DNA from: Deltaproteobacteria bacterium
GTDB lineage: Bacteria; Myxococcota_A; Polyangia; Polyangiales; Sandaracinaceae
NCBI GenBank assembly: GCA_017303575.1
Contig: JAFLCL010000037.1
Coordinates: 1 to 48,546 of the forward strand
DNA length: 48,546 bases
Direction of reading: 5' to 3'
Under the pieces are notes generated by a model that saw only the letters and a list, made by a program, of their open reading frames with translations, was not told the DNA's origin and did not search any database. Below are positions 24,988 to 34,037 of this stretch, in pieces. Numbering within the stretch: position 1 is the stretch's first letter; each line of letters begins with the position of its first letter. A program made the position numbers and the translations under genes.

Positions 24988-25023
24988 CTCTGGGTCGAGG
25001 GATTGGGCGGGGCGCCTCGCGGC

Positions 25024-25044
25024 GGGGTTTGCGCAGCAAACCCC
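25024..25044 (-). terminator. Strong hairpin upstream of Omp85 gene
   Basis: GGGGTTTGC, GCA, GCAAACCCC: perfect 9-bp stem in the 224-bp gap between the cNMP-binding gene and the Omp85 gene. It may end the upstream transcript or form a processing stem. Confidence 0.5.
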
Positions 25045-25091
25045 TGGAGCGGGAGTGAGGAGGAGTCTTCGACGATCGAACGACGGGGAGC

Positions 25092-25114
25092 TCGAGGGGC
25101 CAGAGGTCCCTCGA
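25092..25114 (-). terminator. Hairpin after cNMP-binding protein gene
   Basis: TCGAGGG and CCCTCGA arms with a 9-nt loop, beginning 11 nt past the stop of the minus-strand gene at 25125. Confidence 0.45.
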
Positions 25115-25124
25115 CCCAGACAAC

Positions 25125-26450
25125 TCAGCTGACGGTGCCGCCCGAGAACGGAGCATCGGTCGTGAGGGTGAGGCGCTCGAGGTGATCCGCGAGCGCCGGT
25201 CGCGTCGAGGCGAGCTTCGCGAGCCGCGCCGCGGTGAGCTGCAGCACGACCGCGCCCTTGGGCGCGATCGCCGTGACGTCGCTGGGTCCCGGCGTCACCA
25301 CGGCGCGCTCACCGATCACGCCGCCCGTGCCGGCGATGCGCTTCTCACCGTTGGACAGCGTGACCTCGAGCTCGTCGGAGATGACCACGTAGAGCGCGTC
25401 GCTGGTCTTGCCCTTGGAGAGCAACGGGATGCGGGGCACCGCCCGACGCAGATCGAACAAGAGCCCGAGCTCACGTCGCTCGGTGGGCGAGAGCGGGCTG
25501 AAGAGCGGGCTCGTGGCGATCGCGGTCGCGAGCACACGGCGGCCGAGCGCCTCGGTGAGCACACGCTCGAGCGTCGGCGCCTTCGGGGTGATGCGATCGA
25601 TGAGCACCCGCGGGAATCGAAGCGCCGTGAGCTTGCCCTTCGCGACCACGTCCGCGGCGCGCTTGGCACTTCCCGACAAGCAGGCTTCGCCGAAGAGCTC
25701 ACCCTCGCGCAGCACGGGCTGTCCCGTCACGTCGATGCGCACGCTTCCCTCGACGATCGCGTAGAGCGCGTCCGCATGCTCACCACGACGGAAGATCACC
25801 GTGCCGTCCTCGACCTCGAGCAGCTCCGCGCCCTCCGCGAGCGACACGAGCGCGTCCGGCGGCAGCTCCGCGAAGAGTGGAAAGCCAGGCAGCGATGCGA
25901 GCCGATCGATCTGGCGCGAGGGGGGCATCTCCACCGACGAGAGCGACTCCACGAGGTCGTCCTCGACCAGCATGATCTCCGAGAGATCGAGCACCGCCGA
26001 GGGCTCCATCACGAAGCGGATCTCGTCGTCCTCCGCATCTGGCGCGCGCGCGAGCGCCGGGGCCGCCTGCGAGAGCGTGAGCGCCTTGCCGTGCGCCGCC
26101 GCCGCTTCGGGACGTGCCTTGCGATGCTCTTGCTGCGCGACCGACGGATCGAGCTCGGCGATCAGCCCTTCGCGCGAGGGATCGAGCGAGCTGACGGTCT
26201 TGGCCATCGCAATGGCGCGCGCCATGAACCCCTGCTTGGCCCACGTGCGCGCGGCCCGCTCGAACGCAGCCGCGGCCTCCTTGGGCTTGTTCTGTCGGCG
26301 CAGGATGTCGCCAGCCTTCTGCGACCATCGCGACTCGGTCGGCTCGAGCTTCTCGAGTTGAAGAGAGAGCTCGAGGGCCCGTGCGAGCTTGCCCGCTGCG
26401 AGCGTGGTCTCGAGCTCGGCCTTGAGCGTGGAGAGCTTGGGTGCGCTCAT
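25125..26450 (-). CDS. TPR plus double cyclic-nucleotide-binding-domain protein
   Basis: 441 residues from the ATG at 26450 (MSAPKLSTLK); an ATG four codons upstream is possible. Residues 1-90 form TPR-like helices (KLARALELSLQLEKLEPTES, KPKEAAAAFERAARTWAKQG). Residues 190-300 are a clear CNBD (LVSLAEGAELLEVEDGTVIF, GEHADALYAIVEGSVRI, GELFGEACLSG), and a second, weaker CNBD follows (KGKTSDALYVVISDELEVTL, GGVIGERAVV). No output domain or DNA-binding motif follows, so it may sense cAMP or c-di-GMP, or be a binding-dead scaffold. It lies between the TamB-like and Omp85 genes on the same strand. Confidence 0.82.
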   Translation of the reverse strand: MSAPKLSTLKAELETTLAAGKLARALELSLQLEKLEPTESRWSQKAGDILRRQNKPKEAAAAFERAARTWAKQGFMARAIAMAKTVSSLDPSREGLIAELDPSVAQQEHRKARPEAAAAHGKALTLSQAAPALARAPDAEDDEIRFVMEPSAVLDLSEIMLVEDDLVESLSSVEMPPSRQIDRLASLPGFPLFAELPPDALVSLAEGAELLEVEDGTVIFRRGEHADALYAIVEGSVRIDVTGQPVLREGELFGEACLSGSAKRAADVVAKGKLTALRFPRVLIDRITPKAPTLERVLTEALGRRVLATAIATSPLFSPLSPTERRELGLLFDLRRAVPRIPLLSKGKTSDALYVVISDELEVTLSNGEKRIAGTGGVIGERAVVTPGPSDVTAIAPKGAVVLQLTAARLAKLASTRPALADHLERLTLTTDAPFSGGTVS

Positions 26451-26501
26451 GCCGCGGAGCATCGCACGCGAGCACGGCCCGAGGCATCGCGAACGTGCCG
26501 C

Positions 26502-27014
26502 TCAGCGCGTACGGCGTCCTCGTGCCCCGAGCGCGCCGACCGCCTCGTCGACGTCCTCCGCGAACACCGCCGCGCCGCTCACGTCGATCGCGAACGCGGC
26601 CAACGTCTGTCGTCCGCCCGCGATCACACGCGCCTTGAGGAGCGCGCGATCTCCGAGCGTGTAGCGCGGAGGCGGGCCCACCGCGATCGACACGCGCTCG
26701 GGCCAGCCGCGCGCGAGCTCGGCCTCGTGCGTGAACGACGGCACGCGCAACCGATCGAGCGGCAGCCGCGCCCACGCACCCAGCGCGGAGGCAAAGGCGA
26801 CGAGCGCGTCGGTGCAGAGCAGCATGCGATCGAGGTCGATGGCCTCGCGGTGCCGCCACGACCACTCGCATCGCTCGTCATCCCAGCGCGGCCCGAGGAA
26901 GCGCAGGCGCGCGAAGCACCGGCCGCGCTCGAGCGCCTCGATCAGCTCGACCTCGAGCCGACCGCCGTAGCTACCACCGAGCTCGCAGATGCCGCGCATG
27001 ATGAGCAGCGACAC
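26502..27014 (-). CDS. Hypothetical protein in the TamB-like/Omp85 block
   Basis: 170 residues (165 if the ATG at 26999 is used). Mixed alpha/beta with no signal peptide or membrane segment: LEVELIEALERGRCFARLRF, WDDERCEWSWRHREAIDLD, and FAIDVSGAAVFAEDVDEAVG. It may adopt a PilZ-like or PAS-like barrel, but I cannot show that. It starts 34 nt after the TamB-like stop and ends 51 nt before the cNMP-binding gene, so all three probably form one transcript. Confidence 0.65.
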   Translation of the reverse strand: MSLLIMRGICELGGSYGGRLEVELIEALERGRCFARLRFLGPRWDDERCEWSWRHREAIDLDRMLLCTDALVAFASALGAWARLPLDRLRVPSFTHEAELARGWPERVSIAVGPPPRYTLGDRALLKARVIAGGRQTLAAFAIDVSGAAVFAEDVDEAVGALGARGRRTR

Positions 27015-27048
27015 CCAGATCGAAGCGTCCTGACGTCATCGCTTCGGG

Positions 27049-30000
27049 TCACTGGAACTCGAGGCGCCAGCGGAGGTCGACGCCGACGTTGCCGAAGGAG
27101 CTCGCGCTCGTGAGGTTGTAGTTGTCGTAGCCGGCTTGGATGCTCGTGGTGTCGCTGAGCTGCGCTTCGAGGACGGCGCGGAACTCGCGCGCTTCGCTCA
27201 GGCCGGTGGTCGCGCTCAGGCGCACGCGGTCGGCGATGCGCTTGCCGATCGATACCTGCGGCTCCGTGCGCCCCGTACGCACCGAGTACGCGCTCGAGAG
27301 ACGGAAGTCGTCGATCACCGGCACGGCGCGTCGCACCTCGCGATCGATGCCCGTCACGCTCGCCAGCGCCTCGAGCGCGAGCGTGCTCGTGAGGTCACCG
27401 CCGCGCAGCGTCTCGAGCTCGCTGCGCGTGAGACCGACCGCGAGGAGCAAGAGGATGTCCTCCTGCGGGAGATCGGGATCGCTGCGCGTCGCGATCGAGA
27501 ACGAGTCGGTGGTGCCCGTGGCGTCGAGCAGCACGCGCCAGCTCTGCGAGCTGAGATCACCGGAGCGCCGGATGTCGGTCGAGGCGTGCACGTCGAAGCG
27601 CGCGGAGATCCGCTCCTCGTCGTCGAAAGTCAGCGAGCCACCGGGCCTCAGCTCGAAGGCCGCGTTCCGGAAGAACACACGACCGCGCACGAAGCGCATC
27701 TCGCCCATCGCGCCGAAGCGCTGGTTCGTCCCGGTCAGTCGGAACGGCCGCTCCGCGTCCTCGATGCGCAGCTCGGCGTCGACGAGGTTGTTGCGGACCA
27801 CGAAGGGATGCTCGTGTCGGATGCGCAGATCGATCGCCAGCCAGTCACGCGCCGGATCGTAGCGATCGACCTCCGTGCGCTGCGTGCGCGAGAGCTCGCC
27901 GAGCGTCGTGCCGAGCTCGATGTTGCGGGCGTACTCGAGGCGCTCGACCCGCACCTCGCCGCCGAGCGTGGGCAGTCGCTCACCGCGCGCCCACGCGAGC
28001 TCGGTGTCGGCGCCCAGCGTGACCTCGAGCCCATCGGACGGTGCGAGCGAGAGATCGCGCGCGTGGATCTGGAACGCGTAGCGCTCGAGGCCGCTCTGCT
28101 CGAGCACGGCCTCGCCTCCGATCGACACGCGTCCACCCGCGACGCGCGCCAAGATCTCCTCGACGAGGATGCGGCGGGCGCTGAACGTCGCGTGGCCTGC
28201 GAGATCGGTGATCGGATCGTCGAACGACGCGAGCCGCACGATGCCGCCCTCGAGCGACGCCTCGCCGTAGTACGCGGGATCGGAGAAGGGTCCCGTCACC
28301 GCGAGGCGCAGCGCGAGCGAGCCCTCCGCCTCGCGCACGCTCGTGGTCACCCGCGGCAGCGTCGCGAGGTCCACCGACGCGAACACCTCGAGGCCGAGGC
28401 CGGAGTCGAGCGAGGCCTCGCCCTCCGCGCGTAGGCGAACGCCGGGCCCGCGCAGCCGGGCCTCGGCGATCTGCGCCGTGCCTCGATCGAACGTCACGAC
28501 GATCGGCCGAACGTTCTCGAGCCGAAGCTCGCCACGCTGCACCGCGAGCGTGTTCACACGCACCTCGCCCCGGAGCGTGGCGGGGTCGCGGAAGCCGCCG
28601 TCGTCGAAGCGCACCATGGCGCGCACGACGCCCTCGTTGCTCCCGGCGGCCACGATCTCGTCGTCGACGCTGGGAAGGAAGCGCGAGAGGTCCACGTCCT
28701 CGAGCTGGATCTTGCCGCGCAGCGGGTAGCTCGACTGACGGCCCACGGCGAGATCGATCCCCACGTCTCCGTCCATCAGCGATCCGCAGATCACGAAGGC
28801 GCTCGGACGCTCCATCGATCGCATGGGGCCATCGACGGTGTGGATCGGCGGATCCTCGGGCCAGCTCGCGCTCGCGAGGCCGCGTCGTCCGTGGCCGCAC
28901 GCCTCGCCGTCCGGGATCTCGCGGCCGGGCCAGCCGCGCGCGGCGCTGATCCAGGGGTCGTCGTCGTAGGTCATGCGCGCGTAGAGGCGGCCGTCGCCGA
29001 GCGAGCGACCTGCGTAGACCACGTCGTAGATGCCCACGTCTGCGTCGACGAGCATCCGATCGGCGGTGCCCGAGACCTGCGCGGTCACGCCCGCGATGCC
29101 GTCGAGCGCGCCGAGCCGATCACCGACACCCTCGAGATCGCGCAGCGACACGCGGTCCGCGCTCACCGTCATCGCGAGCACGCCCTCGCGCTGCATCGAC
29201 CCGGCGAGCGTGAGGACACCGTCACCCTTGCGCAGCTCCGCGTGCTCGATCTCGAGCACGCCGCCGCGGTAGCTGCGCGACCAGTCGTACCAGCTCCACC
29301 GACCGCGGAAGAGCCCGCGATCGAAGCCGTAGCCGTTGAGCGTCGCCGTCTGGATCCCGAGATCGAGCTCGGTGAGCAACGTGCCGGACGGCGTGTCCCC
29401 GGGATAGCCGTTCGTGTACGAGAGCCCCGCGGTGCCGCGCAGGATCCCTTGGTACGGCACGAAGCGGTCGTCCGATTCGAAGCCGAACACGTGATAGAAA
29501 TCGGCGAGCGTCATGCGCTCGAACGCGAGGCGACCGCGCATCGCGAAGCGGCCTTGGTGGAAGTCGAGGTAGAGGTCGTCGGCCGCGTACCGACTGTCGC
29601 GCTTCACGAGCGTCATGTGGGGAAAGGTCACGCCCTGCCCGTCGCGATCGAGGATCGCGTCGGTGTCCACGTCACCGAGGCGGAAGTCGTAGAACTCGAA
29701 GCCGGCGAAGCGCGCGTGCCCGACGACGCGAGGGTCCTGGAAGTGCCCGTCGATGTGTGCCGTCAGCTGTCCGATGCCCGCGACCGGGAAGCCGTCGACC
29801 ATGCCGATGTCGGCGAGGTTCGCCTCCGAGCGCGCCTCCACGCGGAGCTCGTTGTGGAAGCCGAGCAGCACGTCCGCGAAGATGCGGCTCTGAGGAAGAT
29901 CCGCGACGAGGTTCTCGAACCGCACGGCGTCGTCGCGGATCGACCATCGCCCGACGAAGCGTCCGCGCGGGATCGCGATGACTGCGCGCACGGGCCGCGC

Positions 30001-31341
30001 TTGGTAGCCGTCCTTCGTGACGATGAACTCGCGCGTGTGGAGATCGATCGGCCCGGAGAGGTTCAGGTTCGCGGGATCCGCGAGCGAGCCAGCGAGGTAC
30101 AGCTCCCCGTCGAAGATCCACTCGACGAGCGAAGAATCCGAGACGTCGAACTGCTCCATCAGGTGAGCGAACGACAGATCGTCGGGGCGGGCGACGGCCG
30201 TGAGATAGAGGTCGGCAACGCGCAGCGTGGCGTCGAGCGCGACACGGCCACCGCCGCCGACGATGTCCACCACGCCGTTCGACACGAGGACCTGCGCGGG
30301 CGTGGCGTCGAGGTCGAGGTGCACGTGATCGCCGAGCCCGAACTGCTCGATCTGACCGTGGTCCACGTCCACCGTTCCGACCGCGGCGACCAGACCGTCG
30401 CGCGGGGCGACGTCGAGATCGATGACCGCCTGCCCCCGCATGCGGGGTAGCGTGACCGGCAGCTCGAGCGCGGCGAGGTTCGCGAGGTCGTAGCCGACGT
30501 GCACGTGGCCGCGGACGCCGCTCAGCGACTCGAGATCCTGCGGGGGCGGCAGCGGCACGACGGCGTCGCGCGCGAGGAGCTCGAGCGGGCCGACGGCGAG
30601 ATCGGCGCTCGCCACCTCCACGCGATCGGGGCTGACGCGCACCGAGGCCGCGAGGCGCGTGAGCTCGTGGTGGATCGACGCGCGAACGATCTCGCCGCCG
30701 CCCGCGTCCACGTCGATCGCGATGACGTGCCCCTCCTCGCCGCGCACCTCGACGTCCACGTCGCGTAGCTCCGCGGTCAGCTGCGGCTCGCCGTCGATCG
30801 TGAGCGAGGAGTCACGCACCACGAGGCGTCGGAACGGCAGCGTCGGGGGGCCACCGCCTTCCCCCGTGTCGATGCGCGGCACGTTGCGCACGCCGTCGTC
30901 GCGCACGACGAGGTGCACGCTCGCGCGATCGAGCTCGATCGCAGCGATCTCGAGGCGCCCGTGGAGCAGCGAGCCCACCGAGGGCGCGACGCGGATCGTG
31001 CGCGCGTCGGCGACGCGTCCGTACACCGGATCGTCGAGCGCGATGTCGCTCGCGACGATCGCGAGCGGCACGAGCTCGAGGTGCACACGCCCGAGCGTGG
31101 CGCGGAGACCGAGCTGATCGTGGATGGCCTGCACAGCGACCGAGCGGAGACGTTCGTGTGCGTTGCTCGATCGCACCAGGGCGGCGGCGGCCACGGGGAT
31201 GCCCAGAGCGAAGATCGCGAGGATCACCGCCCAGCGACGGAAGCGGAGCCAAGCCCGCGCATGTCGCCGTTTTTTCTCGGGCACGAAGGCCAAATCGTAG
31301 CAGGACGGCCCCAGCTCGCCCCAGTTCGCCGCCCGTCGCAT
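27049..31341 (-). CDS. TamB-like (DUF490) intermembrane protein
   Basis: 1430 residues; ATG at 31341 with GAGG 7 nt upstream (a GTG at 31284 is an alternative). One N-terminal membrane anchor (WAVILAIFALGIPVAAAALV) is followed by AsmA-like repeats of beta-strands throughout (VDVEVRGEEGHVIAIDVDAG and similar) and a C-terminal DUF490 domain: MRFVRGRVFFRNAAFELRPG, DILLLLAVGLTRSELETL, and a final beta-rich stretch ending WRLEFQ. TamB-type proteins bridge the inner and outer membranes and carry phospholipids outward or assist outer-membrane protein assembly with an Omp85 partner. It is divergent from prfC with a 95-bp gap. Confidence 0.9.
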   Translation of the reverse strand: MRRAANWGELGPSCYDLAFVPEKKRRHARAWLRFRRWAVILAIFALGIPVAAAALVRSSNAHERLRSVAVQAIHDQLGLRATLGRVHLELVPLAIVASDIALDDPVYGRVADARTIRVAPSVGSLLHGRLEIAAIELDRASVHLVVRDDGVRNVPRIDTGEGGGPPTLPFRRLVVRDSSLTIDGEPQLTAELRDVDVEVRGEEGHVIAIDVDAGGGEIVRASIHHELTRLAASVRVSPDRVEVASADLAVGPLELLARDAVVPLPPPQDLESLSGVRGHVHVGYDLANLAALELPVTLPRMRGQAVIDLDVAPRDGLVAAVGTVDVDHGQIEQFGLGDHVHLDLDATPAQVLVSNGVVDIVGGGGRVALDATLRVADLYLTAVARPDDLSFAHLMEQFDVSDSSLVEWIFDGELYLAGSLADPANLNLSGPIDLHTREFIVTKDGYQARPVRAVIAIPRGRFVGRWSIRDDAVRFENLVADLPQSRIFADVLLGFHNELRVEARSEANLADIGMVDGFPVAGIGQLTAHIDGHFQDPRVVGHARFAGFEFYDFRLGDVDTDAILDRDGQGVTFPHMTLVKRDSRYAADDLYLDFHQGRFAMRGRLAFERMTLADFYHVFGFESDDRFVPYQGILRGTAGLSYTNGYPGDTPSGTLLTELDLGIQTATLNGYGFDRGLFRGRWSWYDWSRSYRGGVLEIEHAELRKGDGVLTLAGSMQREGVLAMTVSADRVSLRDLEGVGDRLGALDGIAGVTAQVSGTADRMLVDADVGIYDVVYAGRSLGDGRLYARMTYDDDPWISAARGWPGREIPDGEACGHGRRGLASASWPEDPPIHTVDGPMRSMERPSAFVICGSLMDGDVGIDLAVGRQSSYPLRGKIQLEDVDLSRFLPSVDDEIVAAGSNEGVVRAMVRFDDGGFRDPATLRGEVRVNTLAVQRGELRLENVRPIVVTFDRGTAQIAEARLRGPGVRLRAEGEASLDSGLGLEVFASVDLATLPRVTTSVREAEGSLALRLAVTGPFSDPAYYGEASLEGGIVRLASFDDPITDLAGHATFSARRILVEEILARVAGGRVSIGGEAVLEQSGLERYAFQIHARDLSLAPSDGLEVTLGADTELAWARGERLPTLGGEVRVERLEYARNIELGTTLGELSRTQRTEVDRYDPARDWLAIDLRIRHEHPFVVRNNLVDAELRIEDAERPFRLTGTNQRFGAMGEMRFVRGRVFFRNAAFELRPGGSLTFDDEERISARFDVHASTDIRRSGDLSSQSWRVLLDATGTTDSFSIATRSDPDLPQEDILLLLAVGLTRSELETLRGGDLTSTLALEALASVTGIDREVRRAVPVIDDFRLSSAYSVRTGRTEPQVSIGKRIADRVRLSATTGLSEAREFRAVLEAQLSDTTSIQAGYDNYNLTSASSFGNVGVDLRWRLEFQ

Positions 31342-31436
31342 CGAGCAGCCTCGGCCGCGCGCGTGGATCTGGTCCTCCGCAGCGGAGGAGACCGAGCGAC
31401 GCGCCTGTCTCCAGGACTGCTACACCTCGCGCCGCC

Positions 31437-33053
31437 ATGACTTCGAATTCCCCCACCGGCGAGCACCAGAGGCGACGCACGTTCGCCATCATCTCGCACC
31501 CCGACGCCGGCAAGACGACGCTCACCGAGAAGCTCCTCCTCTACGGAGGCGCCATCCACACGGCCGGTGCGGTCAAGGCACGCCGCGGCGCGCAGAAGGC
31601 CGCGACCAGCGACTGGATGGACCTCGAGAAGAAGCGCGGCATCTCGATCACGAGCTCGGTGCTGCAGTTCGAGTACGGCGGCATTCGCTACAACCTCCTC
31701 GACACGCCGGGCCACCAAGACTTCTCCGAGGACACCTACCGCACGCTCACCGCGGCGGACTGCGCGATCATGCTCATCGACGCCGCCAAGGGCGTCGAGG
31801 CCCAGACGAAGAAGCTCTTCCACGTCTGCCGCATGCGCGGCACCCCCATCGTGACGTTCGTGAACAAGCTCGATCGCCCCGCGCGCGACGCGTTCGCGCT
31901 GATGAGCGAGATCGAAGAGACCCTGGGCATGAAGACGGTGCCGCGCACGTGGCCCATCGGCTCGGGCGATCTCTTCAAGGGCGTCTACGACCTCGATGGC
32001 AAGAGCGTCCTCACGTTCGATCGCACGGCGAAGAACGCGTCGCGCGTACCGATGCAGATGCGCGGCCTCGACGATCCGCAGATCGACGAGATCGCTGGCG
32101 CCTCGCTCGCGAGCGACCTCCGCGGCGAGGTGGAGCTGCTCACGGGCGCGGGCGACAGCTTCGACCAAGCGGCGTTCCTGCGCGGCGACATCTCGCCCGT
32201 GTTCTTCGGCAGTGCGCTCACGAACTTCGGCGTCGAGCCGTTCCTCGAGGCGTTCAAGGACATCTGCCCCGCGCCCGGGCCGCGCGAGACCTCGGGTGGT
32301 CGTGTCGAACCGGGCGAGGATCGCTTCACGTCGTTCGTGTTCAAGGTCCAGGCCAACATGGACCCGAACCACCGCGACCGAATCGCGTTCATGCGCATCT
32401 GCTCGGGCAAGTTCGAGAGCGGCATGCGCGTGTGGCACTACCGCCTCGGCAAAGAGATTCGTCTCGCGCGCGCCGAGCAGCTGTTCGCGCAGGAGCGACA
32501 GACGATCCACGAGGCGTGGGCCGGCGACGTCGTGGGCCTGCACGATCCGGGCTTGTTCCGCATCGGCGACACGCTCTCCACGGGACAGCCCGTGACGTTC
32601 GACTCGGTGCCTCGCTTCTCGCCCGAGCACTTCGCGCGCGCGACGCTGCTCGATCCGATGAAGCGCAAGCAGATGCAGAAGGGCGTCGACGAGCTCGCGG
32701 AGGAAGGCACCGTGCAGCTCTTCTTCCAGCCCGGCCGCGAGAAGGATCCGATCATGGGCGTGGTCGGACAGCTGCAGTTCGAGGTGCTCGCGTATCGACT
32801 CGAGCACGAGTACGGGGCGAAGGTCGCCCTCGATCGACTGCCCTTCGCGTACGCGCGCTGGGTGCAGGGCGCGACGACCCCCGCAGAGCTCGAAGCGCGT
32901 CGCGTCCCGATGGCCGTGACCGACATCGACGGTCACCCCGTCGCCCTCGTGCAGAGCGAGTGGGACGTGCGAAGGCTCGAGCGAGACAACGAAGCGTGGA
33001 AGTTCCTCGAGACCGCCCCCATCGGCAGCGGCTTCGCCAAGAAAGACGCCTAA
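31437..33053 (+). CDS. prfC: Peptide chain release factor 3 (RF3 GTPase)
   Basis: 538 residues from the ATG at 31437 (the frame is open upstream but unconserved); E. coli RF3 has 529. Translation GTPase motifs: G1 SHPDAGKTT, switch I region SDWMDLEKKRGISITSS, G3 LLDTPGHQDFSEDTYR, G4 NKLDRPARD. RF3-specific stretches include KARRGAQKAATSDWMDLEKK and QLQFEVLAYRLEHEYG. It recycles RF1/RF2 from the ribosome after peptide release. The gene ends just before the large palindromic repeat at 33056-33267. Confidence 0.96.
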   Translation: MTSNSPTGEHQRRRTFAIISHPDAGKTTLTEKLLLYGGAIHTAGAVKARRGAQKAATSDWMDLEKKRGISITSSVLQFEYGGIRYNLLDTPGHQDFSEDTYRTLTAADCAIMLIDAAKGVEAQTKKLFHVCRMRGTPIVTFVNKLDRPARDAFALMSEIEETLGMKTVPRTWPIGSGDLFKGVYDLDGKSVLTFDRTAKNASRVPMQMRGLDDPQIDEIAGASLASDLRGEVELLTGAGDSFDQAAFLRGDISPVFFGSALTNFGVEPFLEAFKDICPAPGPRETSGGRVEPGEDRFTSFVFKVQANMDPNHRDRIAFMRICSGKFESGMRVWHYRLGKEIRLARAEQLFAQERQTIHEAWAGDVVGLHDPGLFRIGDTLSTGQPVTFDSVPRFSPEHFARATLLDPMKRKQMQKGVDELAEEGTVQLFFQPGREKDPIMGVVGQLQFEVLAYRLEHEYGAKVALDRLPFAYARWVQGATTPAELEARRVPMAVTDIDGHPVALVQSEWDVRRLERDNEAWKFLETAPIGSGFAKKDA

Positions 33054-33055
33054 CC

Positions 33056-33267
33056 CGCGCCAGGCCGAAGGCCGAGCCAGGTCGCATGGCGACCGCGCCA
33101 GGCCGAAGGCCGAGCCAGGGCGAAGCCCGCGCCCGTTCTGCCTTCCCCGTCCTGGCTCTCTCAGATGCAGAGCAGAACGGGCTCGGTCGCTTCGCTCCCT
33201 GGCGCGGTCGCTTCGCTCCCGGCGCGTGGCTTCGCTCCTGGCTCGGTCGCTTCGCTCCCTGGCGCGG
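33056..33267. repeat. Large nested palindrome with direct-repeat arms
   Basis: The left arm carries two identical 26-nt copies (33056-33081, 33094-33119) containing CCAGGCCGAAGGCCGAGCC. The right arm carries two identical 28-nt copies (33180-33207, 33240-33267) containing CGGTCGCTTCGCTCCCTGG plus two shorter variants between them. Left and right arms are approximate reverse complements. Inside, GCCCGTTCTGC (33131-33141) pairs perfectly with GCAGAACGGGC (33172-33182). The element fills the gap between convergent prfC and the gene at 33280, so it may serve as a bidirectional terminator or a REP/BIME-like mobile repeat. Confidence 0.75.
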
Positions 33268-33279
33268 GCAAGAGCGCGA

Positions 33280-33936
33280 TCAGCCGAGCTCGCGCTCGAG
33301 GGCGGTGAGCACCGTTCCGACCTCCTTCAGCTGCGCGCGCAAGGCCGCAGTGGCCTGCATGCCAGTCACGGTCAGCGCCGACTCGCGTGAGCCCTTGAGT
33401 CGATCGTACCAATCGTTCATGCGGCCTCCGCCGCGCTCGATGTGTCTGACCTTCTCGACGCTCGCGATCGCGTCGGTGACGTGTCGCTCGGCCGAGGGCA
33501 GGAGCTCGCGCACTTGGTCGTAGAGCTCCGTCTTGCGCATCGCCTCGCCGCGTCCGAGGGGGGTGATGGCCTCTCCCGCGCGAAACGCGCGCTCGGCCAT
33601 GTCGTAGTCGCCGCGCGCCGCAGTGACCTTCAGCACGGCATCTGCTCGCTCACGCGCGAGCAGCGCCGCGCGGTCGCTCTCGCTCATCGCCGCGACGCGC
33701 TCGGTCTCGAGCTTCCAGGCGTACGCGCCCATGCCGGGACCGCCGCGGAACCCGCACACGCACAGGTAGACGCCCTCGGCAGGATGCGTGACGTCCTTGC
33801 TGCCGCACGCCGCGCACGTGTTCGCGTCGACCTCCGCGACCTCGTCCAGCGATGGCACACGGCTGCGCAGCGCGAACGCGGCGATCGCCACGACGACGAC
33901 CACACCGACGACGACTCCGATGACGACTGGGTCCAT
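33280..33936 (-). CDS. Membrane-anchored zinc-ribbon protein, unknown
   Basis: 218 residues. One N-terminal membrane helix (VVIGVVVGVVVVVAIAAFAL), then a zinc-ribbon built from CAACGSKD and CVCGFRGG, then a long charged helical region likely to form a coiled coil (ESDRAALLARERADAVLKV, VRELLPSAERHVTDAIASV, ALRAQLKEVGTVLTALEREL). The anchor places the helical part in the cytoplasm if the ribbon is zinc-loaded. No family recognised. It is convergent with prfC across the palindromic repeat. Confidence 0.72.
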   Translation of the reverse strand: MDPVVIGVVVGVVVVVAIAAFALRSRVPSLDEVAEVDANTCAACGSKDVTHPAEGVYLCVCGFRGGPGMGAYAWKLETERVAAMSESDRAALLARERADAVLKVTAARGDYDMAERAFRAGEAITPLGRGEAMRKTELYDQVRELLPSAERHVTDAIASVEKVRHIERGGGRMNDWYDRLKGSRESALTVTGMQATAALRAQLKEVGTVLTALERELG

Positions 33937-33978
33937 ACAAACTCCCTATGGCGACCTGCCGAAGCACGCTGTCCCACC

Positions 33979-34000
33979 CCCCTCCCGAGGTCGGGAGGGG
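33979..34000 (-). terminator. Hairpin after beta-propeller gene
   Basis: CCCCTCCCGA, GG, TCGGGAGGGG: perfect 10-bp stem with a 2-nt loop, 38 nt past the stop of the minus-strand gene at 34038 and before the start of the next gene at 33936. Confidence 0.6.
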
Positions 34001-34037
34001 TGCCTGTTTGCGGTTGATCAGCGCTGTTTCCGCTTCG

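Noticed and set aside
28840..30450. 536-residue plus-strand open frame opposite the TamB-like gene
   Set aside because: Glu/Val/Arg-rich antisense shadow of a protein with DUF490 motifs; no start signal.
33056..33267. CRISPR-like array
   Set aside because: Repeats are inverted between arms, spacers differ in size and are themselves related, and no cas gene is nearby.
33161..33412. Minus-strand open frame with PGSEATEP repeats
   Set aside because: It is the translation of the palindromic repeat element and runs into the 3' end of the Zn-ribbon gene in another frame.
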